Shown: positions 28,729 to 38,749 of the stretch, one piece after another
Layout: every line of letters begins with the position of its first letter
How positions within the stretch are numbered: position 1 is the stretch's first letter
From: Pseudomonas wenzhouensis
Lineage (GTDB): Bacteria > Pseudomonadota > Gammaproteobacteria > Pseudomonadales > Pseudomonadaceae
Reading direction: 5' to 3'
Length of the DNA stretch: 64,000 nt
Assembly (NCBI RefSeq): GCF_021029445.1
Contig: NZ_CP072610.1
Coordinates: 4,278,001 to 4,342,000 of the forward strand
Notes under the pieces: generated by a model
Told to the model about the DNA's origin: nothing
Database searches by the model: none
The model's input: the letters and a program-made list of their open reading frames with translations, nothing else
Translations under genes and position numbers: made by a program

Positions 28729-28829
28729 GGTGTGAACCTCGTTGTTCGTAAGTGACGGGGTCAGATTAGTGCCGCTAGCTGAAGCCAGACTGAATCGCGG
28801 CTTAAGCCAACCTGAATCCGCCACCCTGC

Positions 28830-29747
28830 TCAACCGGCATCCGCTTGTACCTTGCTGAAGACGTAGAACAGATTGGGCTCGGCAACGATGTAGATGTTGC
28901 CCTGCTCGTCCATCGCCACGCCTTCGGCCTTCTGGATGCCACTGTCCAGGCCGTTGAGACCGCCGAGCAGGCTGAGAAAGCTGACTGGCCGGCCGGCGCG
29001 ATCAATCTCCAGCAGCATGCGTGATTCGTCGGACAGCACCAGTGCATGGCCGGTACGCGCATCGATACTCAACGAAGAAATATCGCGTATGCCCAGGTTG
29101 CCGTAGCCAAACGGCTGCATCACCCCGGCGGCGCCGTCTTCACCAGGGAAAGGCAGGCTGAACAAACCCATCGGGCTGCGCTCCTTGCCCAGCATCAGGC
29201 TGCTGCTGCGTGCATCCCAGGCAAGGGCCTCGAAGCCCTTGTTGCCCGCATCGGCAAAGCCCAGGTCAAAACCGGGGTAATCGGCCGCATCCAGCTCCAG
29301 GTCGCCGTCATGCAGGGTAAAGGTGGTGAGCTGACGCCTGCGCTCATCGACGATGGCCATGCGCCCGTCGCTCATCACCTCCACCGCTTCCGGATCAGCG
29401 AAGCCCTTGAGCTGGATGCGCCGCAATACCTCGCCCTCACGGGACAACTCCACCAGCAGAGGATGCTTGCCGGTCACGGTAAACAAGGTGCCGGTAGCCG
29501 GGTTGTAGGTGAGGCCGGAGGTTTCGTCCTGCTCCAGACCGTTCAGGGCCTTGGCCTGGATCACGGCGCGGTAACCCGGCAGCCAGATGCTGGCCAGACG
29601 CTCGACCAAGGGCGTCGAGCGTTCCTGCAACCAGAGCTGGGCGCGATCATCCCAATGCTGGGTCAGGGTCAATGTGCCGAGGGTGACGGCTGCCAGGGCA
29701 GGCAGCCAGTAACGGGGGCGGCGAAGCGTGCGAAGAACAGTGGACAT
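28830..29747 (-). CDS. SdiA-regulated-type beta-propeller protein, paralogue 2
   Basis: A 305-residue paralogue of the gene at 27395, sharing TGLTYNPATGTLFTV, FADPEAVEVMSDGRMAIVDE, GFEALAWDARSSSLMLGKE, LVLSDESRMLLEIDRAGRPV and AEGVAMDEQGNIYIVAEPNL. An N-terminal hydrophobic anchor (WLPALAAVTLGTLTLT) suggests export or inner-membrane tethering. I start it at MSTVLRTLRR (29747), giving a length like its paralogue; an ATG at 29783 is possible, and neither has a strong ribosome site. Confidence 0.83.
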   Translation of the reverse strand: MSTVLRTLRRPRYWLPALAAVTLGTLTLTQHWDDRAQLWLQERSTPLVERLASIWLPGYRAVIQAKALNGLEQDETSGLTYNPATGTLFTVTGKHPLLVELSREGEVLRRIQLKGFADPEAVEVMSDGRMAIVDERRRQLTTFTLHDGDLELDAADYPGFDLGFADAGNKGFEALAWDARSSSLMLGKERSPMGLFSLPFPGEDGAAGVMQPFGYGNLGIRDISSLSIDARTGHALVLSDESRMLLEIDRAGRPVSFLSLLGGLNGLDSGIQKAEGVAMDEQGNIYIVAEPNLFYVFSKVQADAG

Positions 29748-29845
29748 CGGCGACAACTCGGCTGCGTAATGGCAATCCGACATCCATTGTCAGGGGTAGT
29801 TCCGCCATCCGCTGGATGGCGGCAGGTATCAGCGCGGGATAAGGC

Positions 29846-30511
29846 TTACACCACGCGACTGCTGAAGCGGCTGTGACCGACCAGCTCCAGCACCAACTCG
29901 TCGCCCTTGTTCAGCGCACCCACGCCGACCGGCGTACCGGTGAGAATCACGTCGCCCGGCTGCAGGGCAAAGTGCCCGGCCATGTGCTGGATCATCGACA
30001 CGATGGGGTTGAGCATGTCGCGGCTGTTGCCGTCCTGGCGGGTTTCGCCATTGATCACCAGGCGAATGCCGATATCAGCCAGGTCCTCGATGGCATCACC
30101 CGGCACGAAAGGCGCCAGCACGCAGGCACCGTCGAAGCTCTTGGCGATTTCCCAGGGATAGCCCTTCTCCTTGAGCCTGGCCTGCACGTCGCGCAGGGTC
30201 AGGTCGAGCGCCGGCGCGAAACCGCTGATGGCGTCACGTACTTCTTCGGCATCCGGCTTTTTCGACAGTGGCTTGCCGATCAGCACGGCGATTTCCGCCT
30301 CGTAATGCACCGAGCCGCGATCCTCGGGGATGACAAAGCCACCCTCGAGCGGCACCACGCAGGAACCGGGTTTGATGAACAGCAGCGGCTCGGTGGGCAC
30401 CGGGTTGTTCAGTTCGGCGGCATGCTCGGCGTAGTTGCGGCCGATGCAGACGACCTTGCCGAGGGGGAAGTGGACGGTGGTACCGTCGACGTACTGGTGC
30501 TGATAGCTCAT
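29846..30511 (-). CDS. Fumarylacetoacetate hydrolase-family protein
   Basis: A 221-residue FAH-superfamily hydrolase or decarboxylase, metal-dependent, acting on a diketo acid such as fumarylpyruvate, acylpyruvate or oxaloacetate; exact substrate not readable. Visible: VVCIGRNYAEHAAELNN, the metal ligands in VHYEAEIAVLIGK, GFAPALDLTLRDVQ, KSFDGACVLAPF and DVILTGTPVGVG. Start fixed by AGGAG 6 bases before ATG 30511. It follows a terminator, so it probably has its own promoter. Confidence 0.88.
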   Translation of the reverse strand: MSYQHQYVDGTTVHFPLGKVVCIGRNYAEHAAELNNPVPTEPLLFIKPGSCVVPLEGGFVIPEDRGSVHYEAEIAVLIGKPLSKKPDAEEVRDAISGFAPALDLTLRDVQARLKEKGYPWEIAKSFDGACVLAPFVPGDAIEDLADIGIRLVINGETRQDGNSRDMLNPIVSMIQHMAGHFALQPGDVILTGTPVGVGALNKGDELVLELVGHSRFSSRVV

Positions 30512-30593
30512 CACCGACTCCTGTGTTGTTCGTATTGTGGGCATGGCGGCTTGTGGCCGGTGCCGTACCTTAACCGACACATGGCCGGATACG

Positions 30594-30619
30594 AAAACGC
30601 CCGCTGTCAGGCGGGCGTC
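30594..30619 (-). terminator. Terminator of the FAD-linked dehydrogenase gene
   Basis: On the minus strand ACGCCCGC and GCGGGCGT pair around a 6-base loop and run into four T, six bases after the stop at 30625. Confidence 0.75.
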
Positions 30620-30624
30620 TGCGA

Positions 30625-32016
30625 TCAGGCGAAGATCTTGCCGGGGTTCATGATGCCGTTGGGGTCGAACACCGCCTTGATCGCTTTCATGCAGGCGATT
30701 TCTTCTGGCGAACGGCTGTAGTGCAGGTAGTCGCGCTTGGTCATGCCCACACCATGCTCGGCACTGATCGAGCCGTTGTATTTCTGCACGGTCTCGAATA
30801 CCCACTGGTTGACTACCGCGCACTTGGCGAAGAACTCGTCCTTGGACAGGTTCTCGGGCTTGAGGATATTCAGGTGCAGGTTGCCGTCACCGATATGACC
30901 GAACCAGACCACCTCGAAATCCGGGTAGTTGGCCTCGACGATGGCGTCGATATCCTTGAGGAAGGCCGGTACCTGGCTGACAGTGACGGAGATGTCGTTC
31001 TTGTATGGCGTCCAGTGGCTGATGGTTTCGGAGATGTATTCGCGCAGCTTCCACAGGTTCTGCAGCTGCTGTTCGCTCTGGCTCATCACGCCATCGACCA
31101 CCCAGCCCTGCTCGACGCAATGCTCGAAGGTTTCCAGCGCCTGGTTGGCCACTTCCTCGGTGCTAGCTTCGAATTCCAGCAGCGCATAGAAGGGGCATTC
31201 GCTTTCGAAGGGTGCGGGGACGTCGCCACGGCCGAGCACCTTGGCCAGCGCCTTGTCGGAGAAGAACTCGAACGCGGTCAGGTCGAGCTTGCTCTGGAAG
31301 GCATGCAGCACCGGCATGATCGAATCGAAATCCGCCGTGCCGAGCACCATGGCGGTGAGGTTCTTCGGCGCGCGATCCAGACGCATGGTCGCCTCGACCA
31401 CGAACCCCAGGGTGCCCTCGGCACCGATGAACAGCTGGCGCAGGTCATAGCCGGTGGCGTTCTTGATCAGGTCCTTGTTCAGCTCCAGCAATTCGCCGGT
31501 GCCGGTCACGACCTTCAGACCAGCGACCCAATTACGGGTCATGCCGTAGCGAATGACCTTGATACCGCCGGCATTGGTGCCGATATTGCCGCCAATCTGG
31601 CTGGAGCCGCTGGAGGCGAAATCCACCGGGTAATACAGTCCCTTCTCTTCGGCGAACAATTGCAGCTGCTTGGTCACCACGCCCGGCTGGCAGACTACGG
31701 TGCGGTCGTATTCGTTGAACGAGAGAATCTGGTTCATGTAGTCGAACGCCACCACCACTTCGCCATTGGCCGCGACCGCAGCCGCCGACAAACCGGTTCG
31801 GCCACCGGACGGCACCAGGGCGACCTTGTGCGCATTGGCCCAGCGCACGATGGCCTGCACCTGCTCGATGGTCTTGGGGAAGACGATGGCACAGGGCGCC
31901 GGGGCGAAATGCTTGGTCCAGTCCTTGCCGTAGGTGTCCAGGGAATCGGCGTCGGTCAGCACCTTGCCGGGTTCAACCAGGGTCTTCAGCTCTTCGATCT
32001 GGGCGGAGGTGGTCAT
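30625..32016 (-). CDS. FAD-binding oxidoreductase, probable D-2-hydroxyglutarate dehydrogenase
   Basis: A 463-residue flavoenzyme of the VAO / D-lactate dehydrogenase type. The N-terminal FAD domain carries VFPKTIEQVQAIVRWANAH, PSGGRTGLSAAAV, SSGSSQIGGNIGTNAGG and YDLRQLFIGAEGTLGF. The C-terminal catalytic domain has WFGHIGDGNLHLNIL and SAEHGVGMTKRDYL. Pseudomonas homologues next to serA were shown to oxidise D-2-hydroxyglutarate, a by-product of SerA (family knowledge). The divergent serA 181 bases away makes that role likely. It may also use D-lactate. Confidence 0.88.
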   Translation of the reverse strand: MTTSAQIEELKTLVEPGKVLTDADSLDTYGKDWTKHFAPAPCAIVFPKTIEQVQAIVRWANAHKVALVPSGGRTGLSAAAVAANGEVVVAFDYMNQILSFNEYDRTVVCQPGVVTKQLQLFAEEKGLYYPVDFASSGSSQIGGNIGTNAGGIKVIRYGMTRNWVAGLKVVTGTGELLELNKDLIKNATGYDLRQLFIGAEGTLGFVVEATMRLDRAPKNLTAMVLGTADFDSIMPVLHAFQSKLDLTAFEFFSDKALAKVLGRGDVPAPFESECPFYALLEFEASTEEVANQALETFEHCVEQGWVVDGVMSQSEQQLQNLWKLREYISETISHWTPYKNDISVTVSQVPAFLKDIDAIVEANYPDFEVVWFGHIGDGNLHLNILKPENLSKDEFFAKCAVVNQWVFETVQKYNGSISAEHGVGMTKRDYLHYSRSPEEIACMKAIKAVFDPNGIMNPGKIFA

Positions 32017-32197
32017 CTACGGAACTCTCAAAGGATTCATGGTCGCCCTGAGAACCATTCAGGTCGCAACCGAGCATTGAAAAAGACGAACATGCTAGCA
32101 TACGCACCCCGTGAATCGAGCCATGCAGCGATCTGCGGGCGCTGGCTGAGCTTCTCAGCCCTTCCCTGACAACATCCCGTGGGACACAGGTACTCCG

Positions 32198-33427
32198 ATG
32201 AGCAAGACCTCTCTGGAAAAGAGCAAGATCAAGTTCCTTCTTCTCGAAGGCGTGCACCAGAACGCCGTAGACACGCTGAAGGCCGCCGGTTACACCAACA
32301 TCGAGTACCTCAAGACCGCTCTGTCGGGCGATGAGCTGAAAGCGAAGATCGCCGACGCTCACTTCATCGGCATCCGCTCGCGCACCCAGCTGACGGCTGA
32401 CGTCTTCGACTGCGCGAAGAAACTGGTCGCCGTCGGCTGCTTCTGCATCGGCACCAACCAGGTCGATCTGGACGCTGCCCGCGAGCGCGGTATCGCCGTG
32501 TTCAACGCGCCCTATTCCAACACCCGCTCGGTGGCCGAACTGGTGCTGGCCGAAGCCATCCTGCTGCTGCGCGGCATCCCCGAGAAGAACGCCTCCTGCC
32601 ATCGCGGTGGCTGGATCAAGTCGGCGGCCAACTCCTTCGAAATCCGTGGCAAGAAGCTGGGCATCATCGGCTACGGCTCGATCGGCACCCAGCTCTCGGT
32701 GCTGGCCGAAGCCCTGGGCATGCAGGTCTACTTCTACGACACGGTGACCAAGCTGCCGCTGGGCAACGCCACGCAGATCGGCAACCTGCACGAACTGCTG
32801 GGCCTGTGCGATATCGTCTCGCTGCACGTACCGGAGCTGCCGTCGACCCAGTGGATGATCGGTGAGAAGGAAATCCGCGCCATGAAGAAGGGCGCCATCC
32901 TGATCAACGCCGCCCGTGGCACCGTGGTCGAGCTGGATCATCTGGCCCAGGCGATCAAGGACGAGCACCTGATCGGCGCGGCCATCGACGTGTTCCCGGT
33001 CGAGCCCAAGTCCAACGACGACATCTTCGAGAGCCCGCTGCGCGGCCTGGATCGCGTGATCCTCACCCCGCACATCGGTGGCTCCACCGCTGAAGCCCAG
33101 GCCAACATCGGCCTGGAAGTCGCCGAGAAGCTGGTCAAGTACAGCGACAACGGCACCTCGGTATCCTCGGTCAACTTCCCCGAGGTGGCCCTGCCGGCAC
33201 ACGCGGGCAAACACCGTCTGCTGCACATCCACGCCAACATTCCGGGCGTGATGAGCGAGATCAACAAGGTGTTCGCCGACAATGGCATCAACATTTCCGG
33301 CCAGTTCCTGCAGACCAATGACAAGGTCGGCTACGTGGTGATCGACGTCGACGCCGAGTACTCGGATCTGGCGCTGGAGAAGCTGCAGCACGTCAACGGC
33401 ACCATCCGCAGCCGCGTCCTGTTCTAA
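32198..33427 (+). CDS. serA: D-3-phosphoglycerate dehydrogenase
   Basis: Oxidises 3-phosphoglycerate in the first step of serine synthesis. The 409 residues match the E. coli-type enzyme with a C-terminal ACT domain (HIHANIPGVMSEINKVFADN). The NAD fold is IIGYGSIGTQLSVLAEALGM; the catalytic Arg/Glu/His region includes INAARGTVVELD and LTPHIGGSTAEAQ. SerA of this type can reduce 2-oxoglutarate to D-2-hydroxyglutarate, which the divergent neighbour can remove. A strong terminator follows at 33552. Confidence 0.97.
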   Translation: MSKTSLEKSKIKFLLLEGVHQNAVDTLKAAGYTNIEYLKTALSGDELKAKIADAHFIGIRSRTQLTADVFDCAKKLVAVGCFCIGTNQVDLDAARERGIAVFNAPYSNTRSVAELVLAEAILLLRGIPEKNASCHRGGWIKSAANSFEIRGKKLGIIGYGSIGTQLSVLAEALGMQVYFYDTVTKLPLGNATQIGNLHELLGLCDIVSLHVPELPSTQWMIGEKEIRAMKKGAILINAARGTVVELDHLAQAIKDEHLIGAAIDVFPVEPKSNDDIFESPLRGLDRVILTPHIGGSTAEAQANIGLEVAEKLVKYSDNGTSVSSVNFPEVALPAHAGKHRLLHIHANIPGVMSEINKVFADNGINISGQFLQTNDKVGYVVIDVDAEYSDLALEKLQHVNGTIRSRVLF

Positions 33428-33551
33428 GCCGGAGCGGCTGCGCGTCGGCGATTCGACGCTGGGAACGACCTCGGAGATGCTACTTCGCTCGCCTCGGTCG
33501 CTCCCGCCTTGTCTCGCTCTGGCTCGCGAGCCCCGGAGTTATGCAGCAATT

Positions 33552-33584
33552 AACAAAGGGAGGCTTCGGCCTCCCTTTGTTCAT
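33552..33584 (+). terminator. Terminator of serA
   Basis: AACAAAGGGAGGC and GCCTCCCTTTGTT form a perfect 13-bp stem on a TTCG tetraloop (33552-33581). It is likely bidirectional, since the DUF523 gene ends nearby on the other strand. Confidence 0.85.
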
Positions 33585-33619
33585 TTCACAGGATGCGCCG
33601 CGCGCATCACCCTGCTACC

Positions 33620-34111
33620 TCAATCTCGCTCCAGCCGTGTCAATTCGGCTGCGGCTTCGTCCAGCTGCAGTTCGTTGAACACCTTCACGCCAGCGCGTTT
33701 CAGCAGGGCAGCGGTGACGCCCTCGCCCGCCACGCGCACACCGCTGAAGCTGCCATCGTAATTTTCCAGATTGCCGCACGACGGGCTGCGCGCCTTGAGC
33801 AGGGCCAGGCCAATACCGTGCTCCCGCACCAGGGCCAGCGCCTGCTGCGCACCCGCGACGAAGGCATCGGTGACGTCGGCGCCATCGACAGTCAGCACGG
33901 GTAAACGCCCATCCAATACCAGCGCGCCCTGCCCACCCGCGATCTCGGCAGGCGGCCGGGGCGTCGGCAGGCCGCCGGCTACCTCCGGGCACAGGGCGAC
34001 CACTCGCCCTTCATCCAGCCACTGCTGCAGCAGATCGAAGGGCCCATGCGCTCCGCCGTCATAGCGCACGCGATGGCCCAGCAGGCAACGGCTGACGAGG
34101 ATTTTCTGCAC
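33620..34111 (-). CDS. DUF523 protein
   Basis: A 163-residue DUF523 protein of unknown function. Cysteine motifs are conserved in place (KILVSRCLLGHRVRYDGG, VVALCPEVAGGLPTPRPPAE, KARSPSCGNLENYDGSF), suggesting metal or cofactor binding. The start is GTG 34111 (MQKILVSRC), two bases past the stop of the upstream dioxygenase gene, so the two are probably one operon. An ATG at 34147 is possible but lies inside the upstream gene. Confidence 0.87.
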   Translation of the reverse strand: MQKILVSRCLLGHRVRYDGGAHGPFDLLQQWLDEGRVVALCPEVAGGLPTPRPPAEIAGGQGALVLDGRLPVLTVDGADVTDAFVAGAQQALALVREHGIGLALLKARSPSCGNLENYDGSFSGVRVAGEGVTAALLKRAGVKVFNELQLDEAAAELTRLERD

Positions 34112-34113
34112 AG

Positions 34114-34737
34114 TCAGAACGGCCCCTCGCCGCGCCGCCGGAACCACCCCGTCAGCGACAGGCGCTCGCGCGTGGCCGGCAACACTTCATGCGGCATGTC
34201 GGCGGAGAGGAACAAGGCCAGGGTGCCGGCCCGTGGCAGCACATCATGCTCGCGGCCATCGGCCAGATACAGGCGCAGCGCACCGCCCTGCTCGGGTTGC
34301 CAGTCATCGTTGAGGTAGAACACTGCCGAGACGGTGCGCCGGTCGTCATCACGAAACCGATCGAGGTGGCGTTGATAGAACGCGCCCGGTGCGTAACAGG
34401 CGAAGTGACACTCGTAGTCTTCAAGGCCCAGGTAAAGCGTGCGATTGAGCGCCTGGCGCAGATCGTCCATGTGCTGCAGATACTGGTCACAGGCAGCACT
34501 CTGACCAGGCTCCAGCCACTGGATACGGTCACCGCGAATGCCTTCCTGCACCTGCTGCGCGCCGCCACGGCCGACGCTGGCGGCATTCAGCGCGCCGCTG
34601 TGCGCACGTTTGCGGCACTCGGCGGCCAGTTCGCGGGTCAGAACCTCGGGGGCGAACAACGCCCGTTGCGACCAGCCCTGATTGGCAAGATCGTCGATAA
34701 GGCTGGCAAAGAGGTCGTGCTGGCTGGATTCGGTCAT
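34114..34737 (-). CDS. 2-oxoglutarate/Fe(II) prolyl-4-hydroxylase-type dioxygenase
   Basis: A 207-residue double-stranded beta-helix dioxygenase. The iron ligands appear as HxD in FYQRHLDRF and His in ADMPHEVLPATRERLSLTGW, where RxS binds 2-oxoglutarate; WxPEQGGALRLY is also typical. It resembles the EGL-9/PHD-like Pseudomonas enzyme (PPHD) reported to hydroxylate EF-Tu; assignment to that substrate is inference. It is coupled to the DUF523 gene. Confidence 0.85.
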   Translation of the reverse strand: MTESSQHDLFASLIDDLANQGWSQRALFAPEVLTRELAAECRKRAHSGALNAASVGRGGAQQVQEGIRGDRIQWLEPGQSAACDQYLQHMDDLRQALNRTLYLGLEDYECHFACYAPGAFYQRHLDRFRDDDRRTVSAVFYLNDDWQPEQGGALRLYLADGREHDVLPRAGTLALFLSADMPHEVLPATRERLSLTGWFRRRGEGPF

Positions 34738-34849
34738 GGGGCAATTGTATCAGTGGCCCGTCGTGACTCGACAAGCCTCCACCGGCCACCGAAAATAGCC
34801 GGCCGCAGCAGCCTGCGGTCGGTCAGGAAAGTTTGCCAAGGAGTTTTCG

Positions 34850-35617
34850 ATGCGCGTTCTGTTTGCCCTGTTGCTGATTGGCCTGACCTTGCCGACTTTC
34901 GCCGATGACCACCTGCGCCTGTATCAGACGGCTGGCTGGCCGCAACAGCGTGAACATTTCAATCAGGCGCTCGACGCCGCCCAGCAGCGTTACCGCAGCA
35001 CCCTGCCGCCGGCGGTCTTCCAGGCTCTGGTGGACAACAGCAATCGTCGCTTCGCCGCCGCAGCCATCGACCAGCGCGCGCAACACAGCCTGCGCATGCA
35101 ACTGGCCGACCCGCAGCCGGCGCTGGCCTTCTTCGAGTCCGAACTGGGGCGCAAGATCGTCGCCGCCGAGACGCTGGCCACCCGTAGCGACCAATTGGCC
35201 AAGTACGCCAACGGTCTGCCACGCACCGATGCCGATGCCACCCGGCGCCTGCTGATTCGCCACCTGGCCCAGGCCATTCCGGCCAAGGAGGCCGGGGCTG
35301 AAGTCAGCCTGGCGCTGGCCGGCGTGGCTGCTGACAGCCTCAGCCAGATGATGCCCGGCCTGCTTGGCGGCGGTCAGGCTCAAGGGCTGCTCAATGGCCA
35401 GCGTGAGCGCCTGATGGCGCAGATCGAGCAAGACCTCGACAACACCCTGCTGCACGTCTACCGCGACCTCAGCAACCCCGAGCTGGAGCAGTTCGTCGAG
35501 TTCGCCCAGTCCGACGCCGGCAAAGCCTATTACCAGGCTGCCCTTGAGGCACTGCGCGCAGGTCTTGCAGTAGGCATGAGCAGCAACGAGCTGGCGCCGG
35601 CGCCGCAGGGCATCTGA
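34850..35617 (+). CDS. Exported DUF2059 protein
   Basis: A 255-residue secreted protein with signal peptide MRVLFALLLIGLTLPTFA and a C-terminal DUF2059-like helical domain (LLHVYRDLSNPELEQFVEFA...SDAGKAYYQAALEALRAGL). Function unknown. AAGGAG lies 7 bases before the ATG. It appears monocistronic, followed by intergenic repeats. Confidence 0.82.
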   Translation: MRVLFALLLIGLTLPTFADDHLRLYQTAGWPQQREHFNQALDAAQQRYRSTLPPAVFQALVDNSNRRFAAAAIDQRAQHSLRMQLADPQPALAFFESELGRKIVAAETLATRSDQLAKYANGLPRTDADATRRLLIRHLAQAIPAKEAGAEVSLALAGVAADSLSQMMPGLLGGGQAQGLLNGQRERLMAQIEQDLDNTLLHVYRDLSNPELEQFVEFAQSDAGKAYYQAALEALRAGLAVGMSSNELAPAPQGI

Positions 35618-35626
35618 CAGCCTGTA

Positions 35627-35774
35627 GCCTGGGTTGAGCGCAGCGAAACCCAGGGCCATTTGATTAATGCCCGTCAGTTAAGCATCGACGCTGCGAATGT
35701 GTAGGAGCGGCGCCCCGCCGCGAACCAGGGCGATGCGCAATTGAAAAGCTTCGCCCCGGGGCGGGGCTCCTACG
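35627..35774. repeat. Intergenic palindromic repeats
   Basis: Two units: a GTAGCCTGGGTTGAGCGCAG...CGAAACCCAGG palindrome (35630-35656), related to sequences near 17.1 and 46.26 kb; and a long inverted repeat GTAGGAGCGGCGCCCCGCCG... with ...CGGGGCTCCTAC (35701-35774). Together they fill the 255 bases between convergent genes. Confidence 0.6.
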
Positions 35775-35872
35775 AAAGGCCGCTTTTGCAACCTTATCTG
35801 ATCGGTATTGGGCCATCTGCTGGGTTTTGCGTTGCTCGCCCCACCTAAGATGCTCCTTGGCGCCGGCAGAGG

Positions 35873-36814
35873 CTACGCCAGTCGCTCGCGCAGAAAGTCG
35901 AAATAATGCTTACGCAACGCTGCGTTCTCGTTCGCCAGGTGATGGCGGGCGTCTGCCAATCGCAGGATCTGCGGCTGATGGAACTTGTCCTGCAGGACTT
36001 CGAGGTTGTGGCGCCAGTCCACGGTCATGTCCGCCTCACCCTGAATGATCAGCGGGCTGTGCCGGCTGCGCCCGGCTGCCTCGATACGCGGCACCCACTG
36101 GCTCAGCGCGCCGACCCAGGCCGTCGGCAGGCTGCGCGGCTGCAGCGGATCGAGGTTGTGCACGAAGTCGATAAAGGTGGCGTCGCTGGAGTTTTCACTG
36201 AAACGCCGGGGGATCTCGCGGACGAAGGGGCTGAGCAGGCGATAGCTGAGCTTCGACCAGCCCCAGGAGCGTGGCCGCACCAGCGGCGCCAGCAGGATGC
36301 TCTGGCCCAGTTCCGGACGCCGACCATCGGCAAGCAGATAATCCAGCAGGATCGCCCCGCCCGTACTCTGCCCACACAGGTGCCAGGGCTGCGGCAGCCC
36401 CAGTTCGCTAGCCTGTTCGAACAGGCCCGCGAGCACCTGCTGATACTCGGCAAAATCTCCGATGCTGGCGCGCGCGCCGCTGGACAGACCGTGTCCCGGC
36501 AGGTCGCAGGCGAGCATGGCAAAATTCATGCTCAGCGCCCAGTCAACCACATGTCGGTACAGGCCCATATGGTCGTAATAGCCATGCAGCAACAGCAGGG
36601 TGCCCTGCGGCTCGGCCGGCGCCCACAGCTGTACGGCAATCTGGTAGCCCGCGGCATTGAAACTGCCGAGGCGGTTATCCAGCCCGGTAAAACGTGCTCC
36701 CAGATCGAAACCATAGAAGCTGCGATACGCCTGCAACGCCGGTAAATCCAGGTGCGCTGCGGCCAAGGGTCGCAGCAGTGGGCGTAACTGGTCGGGTTGA
36801 AACGGCTCTGACAT
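35873..36814 (-). CDS. Alpha/beta hydrolase (monoacylglycerol lipase-like)
   Basis: A 313-residue serine hydrolase. Features: LLLLHGYYDHMGLYRHVVDW (oxyanion region), CDLPGHGLSSGARASIGDF, nucleophile elbow GQSTGGAILLDY, Asp in IIQGEADMTVDWRHN and His in LADARHHLANENA. This pattern is the Hydrolase_4 / monoacylglycerol lipase type; substrate unknown. Start at MSEPFQPDQL (36814), with GGAA upstream; a second ATG lies 12 bases earlier. It is divergent from the DUF6436 gene. Confidence 0.87.
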   Translation of the reverse strand: MSEPFQPDQLRPLLRPLAAAHLDLPALQAYRSFYGFDLGARFTGLDNRLGSFNAAGYQIAVQLWAPAEPQGTLLLLHGYYDHMGLYRHVVDWALSMNFAMLACDLPGHGLSSGARASIGDFAEYQQVLAGLFEQASELGLPQPWHLCGQSTGGAILLDYLLADGRRPELGQSILLAPLVRPRSWGWSKLSYRLLSPFVREIPRRFSENSSDATFIDFVHNLDPLQPRSLPTAWVGALSQWVPRIEAAGRSRHSPLIIQGEADMTVDWRHNLEVLQDKFHQPQILRLADARHHLANENAALRKHYFDFLRERLA

Positions 36815-36936
36815 AGGGTTTTCCATCGGCTGCAAGGGCTGGCGGACACTTCCCGCGACAACGCCTCGAATGCTGCGATATTCAGCCGCCAGGGGCATCG
36901 TGGCAAGCTACACACCCTTTTCTGCCTGGCTCGATC

Positions 36937-37518
36937 ATGCTCCGCCTGTCCCGCAAGAACCTGCTCATCACCCTGCTCACCCTGGCTTGCCTGGTGGCTC
37001 TGACGCTGGCCTACCGCTGGTTCGAGACGCGCTACCTGCGCACCTTCGACGAGCGTGCAGCGGTGTTCTCCGGCGCCGAGCTGCAATTGCCCGCCGCCCT
37101 GAGCGGCCCCGGCGCGATCCGCCTGGTGCACTTCTGGGACCCGGCCTGCCCATGCAATGTCGGCAACCAGCAGCACCTGGCCGAACTGATCGCACACTAT
37201 GCGCCGCAAGGCGTGCAGTTTCATGTCGTGCGCAAGCCCGGCAGCCAGGGCCGCCTGCCAGCCGAACTGGCCGCATTGCAAGTCATCGACGAGCTGCCCG
37301 GCAGCGCCAAACTGCCGGCCAGCCCGGCCGTGGCGATCTGGGACAAACAAGGCCAGCTGGCCTATTTCGGCCCCTACAGCGAAGGGCTGGTGTGCAACTC
37401 GAGCAACAGTTTCATCGAACCCATACTCGAAGCGCTGGCGGCCGGGCGCAAGGTGGATGCCAGCAACACCCTGGCCGTGGGCTGCTTCTGCCAATGGGCT
37501 GAAACCGACAGCGAATGA
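36937..37518 (+). CDS. Membrane-anchored thioredoxin-fold protein (DUF6436-like)
   Basis: A 193-residue protein with an N-terminal signal anchor (LLITLLTLACLVALTLAY) and a thioredoxin-like domain whose redox site reads HFWDPACPCNVGNQ (CPC rather than CxxC), plus further cysteines near the C-terminus (VCNSS, GCFCQW). It probably acts in periplasmic thiol chemistry; partner unknown. The stop lies only 4 bases before the target remnant of IS110 copy 2, but the C-terminus seems intact. Confidence 0.78.
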   Translation: MLRLSRKNLLITLLTLACLVALTLAYRWFETRYLRTFDERAAVFSGAELQLPAALSGPGAIRLVHFWDPACPCNVGNQQHLAELIAHYAPQGVQFHVVRKPGSQGRLPAELAALQVIDELPGSAKLPASPAVAIWDKQGQLAYFGPYSEGLVCNSSNSFIEPILEALAAGRKVDASNTLAVGCFCQWAETDSE

Positions 37519-37532
37519 CTCCGTAGATACTG

Positions 37533-38693
<1,161 letters not shown>

Positions 38694-38749
38694 ATACAAG
38701 GGTGGGTTAGCGACGGCCGAGGCAAATCGGACAGGCGCCGCGCAGCTAG

